DNA of 64,000 nt from NCBI RefSeq assembly GCF_001434145.1, contig NZ_AZED01000003.1, positions 62,001-126,000 on the forward strand, written 5' to 3'. This document shows, one piece after another, positions 47,488-55,926 of the stretch. Position 1 is the stretch's first letter. Each line of letters opens with the position of its first letter. This stretch comes from Lentilactobacillus otakiensis DSM 19908 = JCM 15040. GTDB lineage: Bacteria; Bacillota; Bacilli; Lactobacillales; Lactobacillaceae. A model generated the notes under the pieces. It had not been told where the DNA came from, made no database searches, and saw only the letters and a program-made list of their open reading frames with translations. The position numbers and the translations under genes are program-made.

Positions 47488-49440
47488 ATGAAACATATTA
47501 TTCAGCAATTATTATTGGCGTTTGGTGTGATATTCATTTTTAGCATTGGGGGGTCAACATCGGCCTTTGCTGCCAGTGGCCTGGGTACCAGTACATCACC
47601 CAGTGCTTTTGGAAATGTTTATGAGGGCATGATGCTGGCTGATCGGATGTCGCCGACTAAGATCAAACCTAATTCACAAGCCAGTTTCGATATCATCTTG
47701 AAACCGCAAAATTCTGACGGGTATTTCCAAAAGGCCATGGATGTGAATGATCCAACCAAAACGGATTTCAAAAATTATTTAACGCCTGATCAAATTAAGC
47801 AGAACTATGGTCAGACCGCTGATGTGATTAACGGCTGGACATCGTTACTCAAGGAGAATCATTTAACGACCCATGTTTATAACAATGGGCTTGTGATCTA
47901 TGTGAGCGGCAAGGCGAAGTATGTGGACAAGCTGTTCAAGACCAACCTGAATACTGCTACTTATCATAACGATCCTGTGCAATTTGGCGAATCCAAGCCT
48001 AACATTTCAAGTAATCTGAAAGATGCTGTTCTCGCAATTGTTGGGATGGCTGATCATAACAAAAAATTCTTTTTCCCGGATACTGATGTTTCCTTTGATG
48101 ATAACGTACCGCTGATTCCCGATAAGCCAACCGCCAGTGCTTATGGCAATACCAGTACATTTGCAAAGAATTACGATGTGGATTCTTTATATAATCAAGG
48201 GTTAACCGGTAAGGGTCAAACCGTGGGAATTATTTCATTTGGTAATGTCACCACCAGCGATCTAACTCATTTTTGGAAACATGAGAATGCCAATGATTCT
48301 AAATCCCGGTTCAACATGGTCAAGGTAAAGGGCAACGTCTACAAAGGCGGACTTGATACTGGTAGTGATTCCGAAGCCACAATGGATGCCGAGTACGCTG
48401 GATCCGTGGCACCACAGGCAAATATCAATATGTATTACGCTGGCTCACCGATTCCGACCTTGATTAATCTGCTTAACGACTACTTAACCGCATATGATGA
48501 TAACAACGTGACCTCGCTGTCTAGCAGTTGGGGAATCGGGCCGAACAACTATTTTCAAATTTTGGAAAAGATGAACTTGATTCCTTCGCAATATATTCAA
48601 GTATTGAACTTGGTATTGGCTCAAGCAGCTCTTCAGGGAATTTCTAACTTTGTGGCCGCCGGGGATAACGGCGCCCTCAACTACACCATTGTTGGGGTTT
48701 CCGGCAAGAACGTCATGATGGATCGATCCATCTCTGACGTCGATCCATACGTTTCCAGTCCCTGGGTAACCTCTGCCGGTGGCACAACTGCAGCGTTCCG
48801 AAAGCACGTGTTGGTTAATGACAAGGTTGTCGGCACCATTGAAGCCACCAAGGAACGAAGCTGGGGAACCGATTATTACTGGTCGTTTCTACGTTCTTAT
48901 CCAAACTATCTGCTCAATATGCCTGAAAATTGGAATGACATTCTCGGCGGCGGTGGCGGTGGATTTGGTCACGCTTATCAAACACCTTCATACCAAGAGG
49001 GTGTTCCTGGTGTGAACACCTTCAATGCCCGAGAGTATTTGTCACAATTAAGTCAGCCTGTTTATGACAGTACACTGATTCATGGAACTGATACTGGGAG
49101 AAACTACCCGGACATTTCAGCAAATGCCGACGTGACAACGGGATATCTGACATACCAAAAGAGCAGCGGCTGGAACGTCAGTGGCGGAACTAGTATCGTT
49201 ACACCGCAGTTTGCCGGTGTCGCAGCTTTGATTAACAGTAAGTCTGGCAACTCAAGAATGGGTTTCTGGAATCCACAACTGTATCAATTAGCAACCAAGG
49301 ATAATTCACCACTGCATCCGCTGAATGACACTGAGAATAATTCAAATCTGTATTATACCGGGCAACCGAACACCGTTTATAATCAAGCGAGCGGGCTTGG
49401 AACGGTTGATTTTGGGAAGTTGTTGGATGTTTATAAGTAA
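47488..49440 (+). CDS. Secreted S53 (sedolisin) serine peptidase
   Basis: A 650-residue secreted protease: signal peptide (IIQQLLLAFGVIFIFSIGG), an activation prodomain (about 50-200, with YLTPDQIKQNYG) and an S53 catalytic domain. Catalytic Glu/Asp are in SEATMDAEYAGSVAP (near 294), the oxyanion Asp in FVAAGDNGAL, the Ser in GGTSIVTPQFAG (near 567), and the Ca2+ site in YPDISANAD. S53 enzymes work at acidic pH, fitting an acid-producing bacterium. ATG 47488 follows GAGGGGGAT at good spacing; upstream in-frame starts overlap this site. Confidence 0.9.
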   Translation: MKHIIQQLLLAFGVIFIFSIGGSTSAFAASGLGTSTSPSAFGNVYEGMMLADRMSPTKIKPNSQASFDIILKPQNSDGYFQKAMDVNDPTKTDFKNYLTPDQIKQNYGQTADVINGWTSLLKENHLTTHVYNNGLVIYVSGKAKYVDKLFKTNLNTATYHNDPVQFGESKPNISSNLKDAVLAIVGMADHNKKFFFPDTDVSFDDNVPLIPDKPTASAYGNTSTFAKNYDVDSLYNQGLTGKGQTVGIISFGNVTTSDLTHFWKHENANDSKSRFNMVKVKGNVYKGGLDTGSDSEATMDAEYAGSVAPQANINMYYAGSPIPTLINLLNDYLTAYDDNNVTSLSSSWGIGPNNYFQILEKMNLIPSQYIQVLNLVLAQAALQGISNFVAAGDNGALNYTIVGVSGKNVMMDRSISDVDPYVSSPWVTSAGGTTAAFRKHVLVNDKVVGTIEATKERSWGTDYYWSFLRSYPNYLLNMPENWNDILGGGGGGFGHAYQTPSYQEGVPGVNTFNAREYLSQLSQPVYDSTLIHGTDTGRNYPDISANADVTTGYLTYQKSSGWNVSGGTSIVTPQFAGVAALINSKSGNSRMGFWNPQLYQLATKDNSPLHPLNDTENNSNLYYTGQPNTVYNQASGLGTVDFGKLLDVYK

Positions 49441-49446
49441 ATACGG

Positions 49447-49482
49447 AAAGGCCTCACCGTTGGATTTACGATGAGGCCTTTT
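49447..49482 (+). terminator. Terminator of the S53 peptidase gene
   Basis: AAAGGCCTCA pairs with TGAGGCCTTT, starting a few bases after the stop codon. Confidence 0.8.
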
Positions 49483-49540
49483 GTGTTATATGAAATTTGA
49501 TTATGAAAGTTTGCAATGTAACGCAACTTGGTTTGTGATA

Positions 49541-50130
49541 TTACATTTTTATATATGGTTTCCCAAATACAGCTAATAGAAAGCTTGTCGTGAGGATAGC
49601 AACTCCGATCGCTTCGCCAAGTCCCTCAGCGAAATTGGCTTTAGGCTGATGGATAAGTATGGCTGTTAGTGCTATTACAAACCCCACAATTACTATAAAC
49701 GTGGATAAATATATTTTTTTGAGAGCAAAACGATGTGAATCGAAATAACTAAGCAAAAATGCCAAATTGAATATTAGAAGAAGTGGGGCATATTTCAAGT
49801 TAGCATTAAAGAGGTTTGTGAAATTCAGAAGAGTCAGAAATAGCAAAAAGACGTTCAAATAGTAACTCACACTCCCACGAATAAAATTATAGTGTACGGC
49901 TGTACTCTTTTTTTTGTAATGATTAATCATTGATAAATCCTCCCTTAATAATGTATCGAGGGTTATTTGATAAATGTCACTTAGGTGTACCAAGGCCTCA
50001 ATGTATGGTAACTGCGTCCAGTTTCCCAGCTTGAGATTGTCTTACGTGAAACATGAAGCATTCCTGCGACTTCATTTTGTGTTAATAATTGATCTTGTCT
50101 AGCTTCTTTGATCTTAGTACCAAAGTCCAT
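49541..50130 (-). pseudogene. XRE regulator with membrane domain, frameshifted
   Basis: ATG 50130 (after AGAGGTGATG) starts a helix-turn-helix protein, MDFGTKIKEARQDQLLTQNE, VAGMLHVSRKTISSWETGR, which reads into a stop in its own frame after SYHTLRPWYT. One base added near 50003-50010 would give SY-x-YIEALVHLSDIYQITLD and continue into the downstream frame (49541-49993) with four membrane helices. The whole would be about 196 residues, an XRE-type regulator with a C-terminal membrane domain. A single-base deletion or a sequencing error explains the split. Confidence 0.75.
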
Positions 50131-50315
50131 TTATCATCACCTCTGGTTTCCAATATATTATCAACGGACGGATGCCACAAGCTGAGAATTGTAGCCATCG
50201 CAAACCTTAGTTGATATGGTTTGCGATGAGTGCGTGATGCAGTTATCTTATAGATACGAAAAAAGTTGCTTCTATTCTACCTGAAATTAGAAACAGCTCT
50301 TCGTGGCTTTATTAC

Positions 50316-50524
50316 TCATTCTTCATCGTCCACATATTTTAAAATATCTCCTGGCTGACAGTTTAATGCTTTACAGATTTTCTCCAAAGTGCTGAAACGA
50401 ATTGCCTTTGCCTTGCCAGTTTTGAGAATCGAGACATTGGTTGGGGTAATCCCAACTTTTTTGCGAGGTCGCCAGTAGAAATATTTCGCTCCGCCATGAC
50501 CACATTTAACGTAATTTTTATCAA
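50316..50524 (-). pseudogene. Small XRE/Cro-type regulator, frameshifted at an A-run
   Basis: The minus strand from TTG 50524 (after GGGGGAATC) reads MIKITLNVVMAERNISTGD, LAKK and then loses frame at a run of six A residues (T-run at 50457-50462). With seven the frame would continue VGITPTNVSILKTGK, AIRFSTLEKICKALNCQPG, DILKYVDDEE to the stop at 50316. This is the small YozG-like regulator family of about 70 residues. Probable one-base deletion in a homopolymer. Confidence 0.75.
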
Positions 50525-50704
50525 GATAGATTCCCCCGATTTTACACAGTTAATTCGTTTTCTTGTTTAATCTTCTGACTTATATTCAATTTTTACATAG
50601 CTCCAAATATCTTTACCTGCAATTTACATTAACGAAACTCTGATTTTACATCGAACCGTCACAATAATCCTTGTAACCAAATAAATGATTTTGAGGTGAG
50701 ATAT

Positions 50705-51793
50705 TTGTCAATTACTTTAAGAAACGTCCGCAAAGATTATGACGCGCAGACAGAGGTCCTGAAAGATATTTCGGTGAAGGTTGAGACTGGCGAGTTCTTC
50801 GTCATCGTTGGACCTTCCGGATGTGGTAAGAGTACGTTACTTAGAATGATTGCCGGTTTGACGCCAATCACGGCCGGTGAAGTTAGTATTGATGAAACAG
50901 TTGTGAATGATTTACCCCCCAAGGCACGGAAATTAACGATGGTCTTTCAAAACTATGCCTTGTTCCCATTCATGAACGTCTGGGATAACGTCGCCTTTGG
51001 TTTGAAGGCCCGTAAAATGGATCAAGCAGATGTGAAACAACGTGTCGATGAGGCACTCAAAATGGTTAACCTAACTGAGCTCGCAAAACGCAAACCTCGT
51101 GAATTATCAGGTGGTCAACGCCAACGAGTAGCTTTAGCACGCGCGGTTGCCAGTGATGCAAAGATTTGTTTGATGGATGAGCCTTTGTCCAACTTGGATG
51201 CGCAATTAAGAATTAAGATGCGCCAAGAAATCTACGCGCTCCAACGCAAACTTGGTTTGACCTTGGTTTATGTTACTCATGATCAAGTTGAAGCAATGAC
51301 CATGGCTGACCACATCATGGTTCTTAATGACAAACATGTTCAGCAAATCGGTACCCCAAGTGACATTTACCAAAATCCAGCCAATGACTTTGTGGCCAAG
51401 TTCTTCGGAACACCACAAATTAACATTCTAAACGCACACCGTTCGCAAACCGATAACCATGTTTTGAATGTGTCATCTGATTTGGAAATTGCACTGGATG
51501 AAGAAGTACCGGCAGAGAATGTCAAAATTGGGATTCGTCCCGACGACATGAAAGTGGAAGCAACTGAGAGTGTTGAAGCAAATGCCACCGTCAAGAATAC
51601 CGAATTTTTAGGTGATGAAACAATCATCTACGCAACTTTAAACAGTGGAGAAGATATTCACGTTGTTGTGCCGGGTCAAGTCAACTATCGCATTTTCCAG
51701 CCAATCAAAGTTTCCGCAGATTCTAATTTGATGTTCTTTGATACAGAAGGCAATCGGATGAATATTTCAAAGGAGGCTTACGTTCATGCTTAA
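50705..51793 (+). CDS. ugpC: ABC importer ATPase, UgpC/MsmK/MalK type
   Basis: A 362-residue ATPase with Walker A GPSGCGKST, signature ELSGGQRQR, Walker B CLMDEPLSNLDAQ, VTHDQVEAMTMAD and a C-terminal regulatory OB-fold domain (MalK-like, with IGIRPDDMKV). It powers the importer formed by the following two permeases. TTG 50705 follows GAGGTGAG; the frame can be extended to GTG 50696, which lies inside that site. It overlaps the next gene by 8 bp. Confidence 0.88.
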   Translation: MSITLRNVRKDYDAQTEVLKDISVKVETGEFFVIVGPSGCGKSTLLRMIAGLTPITAGEVSIDETVVNDLPPKARKLTMVFQNYALFPFMNVWDNVAFGLKARKMDQADVKQRVDEALKMVNLTELAKRKPRELSGGQRQRVALARAVASDAKICLMDEPLSNLDAQLRIKMRQEIYALQRKLGLTLVYVTHDQVEAMTMADHIMVLNDKHVQQIGTPSDIYQNPANDFVAKFFGTPQINILNAHRSQTDNHVLNVSSDLEIALDEEVPAENVKIGIRPDDMKVEATESVEANATVKNTEFLGDETIIYATLNSGEDIHVVVPGQVNYRIFQPIKVSADSNLMFFDTEGNRMNISKEAYVHA

Positions 51794-52748
51794 ATCTCCA
51801 GCACAAAGTACCCCAACAACGCCACTTTCGGTTGAGAAGACTAAGAGCGAAATTGCCGATCAGGAAGCCAAATTTACTTTAAACGCCAAGGATAAGTACT
51901 TCGCCTGGGCCTTTCTGGGACCGTCTCTGTTAATCTTAGGGGTTTTCATTTTCTATCCCATGGTTAAGACATTATATCTCAGCTTATTTCTGACAAATAC
52001 CGTTGGTAAGACAACCGTGTTCGTGGGGCTTTCCAACTACATTAATCTATTAACCTCCGCTGACTATCTTTCCAGCCTGGGTGTCACATTGTTCTATGTA
52101 TTCGCAGTCACGATTATTACAATTGCACTTGGCCTGGTTCTCGCAAACCTTGCCAGCAAGCGACTGCCTGGAATTGGCATTTTTCGCACACTATTTTCGG
52201 CAACTATGGGTGTTTCAGTTTCCGTTGCCGCAATCTTCTGGCTATTCATTTTTAACCCGTCAACTGGGTTCTTATCATTGGCAAGTACATGGCTGCATTT
52301 ACCACAGATCCCTTGGTTGACTGATCCAACTGCCGCAATGTGGGCAGTGATTGTCACCACCGTGTGGATGAACTTAGGTTTTACTTTCCTGATTCTGCTT
52401 GGGGCAATGACCTCTGTTCCCACCACGTTATATGAAGCTGCCAATATCGAAGGAGCTTCATCCAGATTCCAATTCTTCCACATCACCATTCCATCAATCT
52501 CCCCAACTTTGTTCTTCGTTTCAATCATTACTTTGATCGAATCGTTCAAGAGCTTTGGCTTGATTGACTTGATGACCAAAGGTGGACCAACCAACGCAAC
52601 TAACATGTTGGTTTACCGGATTTATAAAGACGCATTTTACAGTGGAAACTACGCACAGGCGAGTGCTGAATCAATTATTTTGACCATTATCATCGCACTG
52701 TTTACGCTTCTGCAATTTAAAGTTTTGGAAAAGCGGGTGAACTACTAA
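51786..52748 (+). CDS. ugpA: ABC importer permease, UgpA type
   Basis: A 320-residue permease with six membrane helices. The EAA loop YEAANIEGASSRFQFFHITIPSIS (about 219-242; conserved EAA---G) docks on the ATPase. A longer cytoplasmic N-terminus (about 45 residues) precedes helix 1. The order ATPase-permease-permease-binding protein-GDPD points to glycerol-3-phosphate or its diesters as substrate. It overlaps the next gene by one base. Confidence 0.88.
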   Translation: MLKSPAQSTPTTPLSVEKTKSEIADQEAKFTLNAKDKYFAWAFLGPSLLILGVFIFYPMVKTLYLSLFLTNTVGKTTVFVGLSNYINLLTSADYLSSLGVTLFYVFAVTIITIALGLVLANLASKRLPGIGIFRTLFSATMGVSVSVAAIFWLFIFNPSTGFLSLASTWLHLPQIPWLTDPTAAMWAVIVTTVWMNLGFTFLILLGAMTSVPTTLYEAANIEGASSRFQFFHITIPSISPTLFFVSIITLIESFKSFGLIDLMTKGGPTNATNMLVYRIYKDAFYSGNYAQASAESIILTIIIALFTLLQFKVLEKRVNY

Positions 52749-53578
52749 TGGATATTATTACTAAACCAAAGCTGTCACGTCGAATTTGGGACTATGCTTT
52801 ACTGACCATCCTAGCCGTCGTCGTTCTAGCACCGTTCCTGATCGGTTTGTGGACCAGCTTTCTACCAACTATGCAAATCGCAAAGGGAAACTTCTTAAGT
52901 ACTCAGGTTTCCTTCCAAAATTACATTGATGCCTTTACCCAAACGCCAATTCTCAGATATCTGGGAAACAGTTTGGTCATCTCAACGGCAACCATGATTG
53001 CCCAATTGATCTTCTGCTCAATGAGTGCCTACGCGTTTGTGTTCCTCAAGTTCAAAGGTCGAAAGTTCCTGTTCGGCTTATTCCTGGCAACGATGATGCT
53101 GCCATTTGAAGCTGAAATTATTCCCAATTTCCAGACTGTGAAAGCACTTGGTCTCTTGAATACTTACTCAGTCATGGTCATTCCATTCCTGACATCCGCT
53201 TTCGGAGTCTTCATGCTTCGTCAGTCATTCATGCAGATGCCGATCGAATTGAAAGAAGCCGCTGATATTGAAGGCTTGGGCCACTTCCAGTTCTACTGGA
53301 AAATGGTTTTGCCATACAACCGAATCCCACTGATGACGCTTGGGGCATACAGCTTCTTAGGTGCCTGGAACCAATATCTGTGGCCAATGCTGACCACCTT
53401 CAGTAATGACTTTCGACCTGTTCAAAATGGTCTTCGTCAACTACAATCAGAAGAAACTTTTAACGATTGGGGCATGATCCAAGCTACCGCCGCAATCGTG
53501 GTTATTCCAACGTTGATTGTGCTGTTCATCGGCCAACATTACTTCAAATCTGGTGTGAATGAAGGTGCGGTCAAATGA
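52748..53578 (+). CDS. ugpE: ABC importer permease, UgpE type
   Basis: A 276-residue six-helix permease of the MalG/UgpE group. The EAA loop is KEAADIEGLGHFQFYWKMV near 175, and NSLVISTATMIAQL begins the core. It pairs with the UgpA-type permease. The ATG at 52748 overlaps the previous stop, and its stop overlaps the next start by 4 bp. Confidence 0.88.
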   Translation: MDIITKPKLSRRIWDYALLTILAVVVLAPFLIGLWTSFLPTMQIAKGNFLSTQVSFQNYIDAFTQTPILRYLGNSLVISTATMIAQLIFCSMSAYAFVFLKFKGRKFLFGLFLATMMLPFEAEIIPNFQTVKALGLLNTYSVMVIPFLTSAFGVFMLRQSFMQMPIELKEAADIEGLGHFQFYWKMVLPYNRIPLMTLGAYSFLGAWNQYLWPMLTTFSNDFRPVQNGLRQLQSEETFNDWGMIQATAAIVVIPTLIVLFIGQHYFKSGVNEGAVK

Positions 53579-54939
53579 TGAAGAAATTTGCTGCCTTTGT
53601 GAAAACCTATGCGCTACCAATCTTTGCCGTGTTTGCGATTGTGCTCGGAATTGCCTTTGTCAATGGTTCCAAGAATGCCAGCACTGCTAAGGCCGGCCGA
53701 ATCCCCGTTGTTTTCTGGAATGAAATGGGTGGCCCTGCCGAAGTTGCGCTTGATAAAATAGTTGATGATTTCAACAAGTCTCAAGACAAATACGAAGTCA
53801 TTCCCCAATATCAAGGTGCTTATGATGAGGCTGTCCAAAAGATTATTCAAAGCCATGGGACCAGTGCTTCACCGGCACTATTCCAGTCCTTTGATATTTC
53901 CACTGCCCAGATGATGCACAGTAAGTACACCACGCCGGTTCAGAAATTTATCGATGAAGACAACTACGATACTAGTGACATTTCACCTGTTGCCCGTTCG
54001 TTCTATTCAAACAAAGGGACTCAGTTAGCAATGCCATTCAACACGTCGCAACCCGTGCTTTACTACAATGCATCGTTGTTCAAAAAGTATGGTGTGACCT
54101 CGCCATCCAAATCACCAAGTTATAGTGAAGTCACCCGTGCTGCAAAGGAACTCTATGAAAAGTCCCACCACAAGGTTAAGGGAATGACTATAGAGATCTA
54201 TGGCTGGCTGATGGAAGAAGCTTTGGCTAACGCTCATACTTCTTTGATTAACAATGGTGATGGCCATACCGGCAATCCAACCAAGATTAACTTAAACAAC
54301 CCAACCACTCAGAAGTTCTTGAAATGGATCAGAACCAATATTAAATCGGGCGATTTTGTCAACTATGGTTCTGGTGCCAGCGCTGAAACCAACGAAATTG
54401 CAGCCTTCCTGGCTAACAAGTTGGGAATCTTTGTTCAATCTTCCGCATACATTGGTCAGTTGACCACTGGAACCAAGAACAAACTGGGAATTTCATACTT
54501 CCCACATCCAGATGGTGTGAAGGCCAACGGTGTTGGAATTGGTGGTGCTGCTCTTTGGATTTCCAACGATAAACCTGCTAAGACCCAACGTGGTGCCTGG
54601 GAGTTTATCAAGTTTACCCAAACCGCTAAGAACCAGGCTGCATGGCAAAAAGCAACCGGATACCTGGCTTTGAACAAGAATTCTCAAAAGACCAAGATCT
54701 TAAAAGACTTATACAAGAAGATTCCTTCGGCAAAAGTTCCCGGTGAGCAGTTGGCAAATGCCAAGCCAAACAATACCAATTCAGGTATTTTGATGGAAGG
54801 GATGCAGCTGACTCGTGAGTTGGAACAGACTGCGATGGAAACTGTTTACAACGGTGGTAATATCAATTCTGCCTTAAACACTGCCGACACAGCAATGAAC
54901 GCCAACTTGAAGACGACTAATAAAGCTGACGGCAGGTAG
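53575..54939 (+). CDS. ugpB: Extracellular solute-binding protein, UgpB type
   Basis: A 454-residue family 1 solute-binding protein. After a basic N-terminus and a hydrophobic helix (about 11-30) comes the binding domain with VVFWNEMGGPAE, PALFQSFDISTAQMM and MPFNTSQPVLYYNASLFKKYG, as in glycerol-3-phosphate binders. No lipobox cysteine follows the hydrophobic segment, so it is probably held by an uncleaved signal anchor and not by lipid. The gene is the fourth of the importer operon. Confidence 0.85.
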   Translation: MMKKFAAFVKTYALPIFAVFAIVLGIAFVNGSKNASTAKAGRIPVVFWNEMGGPAEVALDKIVDDFNKSQDKYEVIPQYQGAYDEAVQKIIQSHGTSASPALFQSFDISTAQMMHSKYTTPVQKFIDEDNYDTSDISPVARSFYSNKGTQLAMPFNTSQPVLYYNASLFKKYGVTSPSKSPSYSEVTRAAKELYEKSHHKVKGMTIEIYGWLMEEALANAHTSLINNGDGHTGNPTKINLNNPTTQKFLKWIRTNIKSGDFVNYGSGASAETNEIAAFLANKLGIFVQSSAYIGQLTTGTKNKLGISYFPHPDGVKANGVGIGGAALWISNDKPAKTQRGAWEFIKFTQTAKNQAAWQKATGYLALNKNSQKTKILKDLYKKIPSAKVPGEQLANAKPNNTNSGILMEGMQLTRELEQTAMETVYNGGNINSALNTADTAMNANLKTTNKADGR

Positions 54940-55033
54940 TTTATCGCAATCTTCCATTAAGACTCAGCCTGAATCTTAAAGGGAAGTTGATTGAATTAAA
55001 AGAGAGTTACGAATTGAAAGGAAGTTATCCATT

Positions 55034-55729
55034 TTGACTACCAAAACATTGATTTTTGGGCATCGTGGTTACCCATTCAAGTTTCCAGAAAATTCACTGA
55101 AAGGATTCAAGTATGCAATTGATCATGGCATCGATGGTTTGGAATTTGATGTCCATTTGACCAAGGACAACGTTCCTGTGATCATGCACGATGAAAAGAT
55201 TAACCGCACCACTGATGGCAAAGGATTGATTAACTCGTATACTTTGCACGAGCTTCAACAGTTTCATATGCGGGATGGCGAGACCATTCCGACATTGAAA
55301 GAATTGTTGGCATTAGCTGTTCATCGCCCAGTGCATTTGAACTTGGAATTCAAGACCAACAAGATTCATTATCCAAATATTGAACAGATTGTGCTTGATT
55401 TAGTAAAGCAATACGATTTGATTTATCCAGTTATCTTCTCTTCATTTAATCTGGATTCACTCAAGATTGCTTACAAGATTGATCCATCACAGCAATACTG
55501 TTTATTATCCGATCACGTGATTCAGGATGCTAAGGCATTGATTGTTAAGGATCATTTATCTGGACTTCATTTAAGTCATTATCAACCATTGCCAAATGTT
55601 GCTGAACGTATTTGGACGGTGGATGATCCTAAAGACCAGAAGAAATTGTTGGCCGATCATGTCGCTGGCATTATCACCGATAACTTCGAGCAGGCCGTTA
55701 GATTGAAGAATAACGCGGTTGCAATGTAA
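55034..55729 (+). CDS. ugpQ: Glycerophosphodiester phosphodiesterase (UgpQ type)
   Basis: A 231-residue cytoplasmic GDPD that splits glycerophosphodiesters into glycerol-3-phosphate and an alcohol. Catalytic motifs are HRGYPFKFPENSL, LEFDVHLTKDNVPVIMHDE (metal-binding E and D) and LNLEFKTN. TTG 55034 follows AAAGGAAG at 9 bp. It lies 94 bp after the binding-protein gene and before a strong terminator, so it is the last gene of the importer operon. Intact paralogue of the pseudogene at 46639. Confidence 0.92.
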   Translation: MTTKTLIFGHRGYPFKFPENSLKGFKYAIDHGIDGLEFDVHLTKDNVPVIMHDEKINRTTDGKGLINSYTLHELQQFHMRDGETIPTLKELLALAVHRPVHLNLEFKTNKIHYPNIEQIVLDLVKQYDLIYPVIFSSFNLDSLKIAYKIDPSQQYCLLSDHVIQDAKALIVKDHLSGLHLSHYQPLPNVAERIWTVDDPKDQKKLLADHVAGIITDNFEQAVRLKNNAVAM

Positions 55730-55747
55730 CTAAACTCGTATCGAACT

Positions 55748-55778
55748 AAGGAACTGAATTTTTCAGTTCCTTTTTTTG
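55748..55778 (+). terminator. Terminator of the importer operon
   Basis: AAGGAACTGAA pairs with TTCAGTTCCTT followed by a long T-run. Confidence 0.9.
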
Positions 55779-55800
55779 TCGGGTTTTTGCGATATAAGAG

Positions 55801-55902
55801 TTGACATTTTAAACCAAGGCGATATAATAGTTAGCATGCTAATCAAGTGAGGAGTCAAAAATATTTCTATCAAAAATCCCTCCCATGTAATTAGCATGCT
55901 AA
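55801..55902 (+). promoter_or_regulatory. Promoter with two palindromic operators for the exporter operon
   Basis: TTGACA (55801-55806) and TATAAT (55823-55828) are 16 bp apart. TTAGCATGCTAA, a perfect 12-bp palindrome, occurs at 55831-55842, just after the -10, and again at 55891-55902, 60 bp later. The MarR-type regulator at the end of the same operon is the likely binder; both sites would let a dimer pair bind on one face of the DNA. Confidence 0.8.
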
Positions 55903-55926
55903 TAGAATCTTAACGGAGATGAAAAA

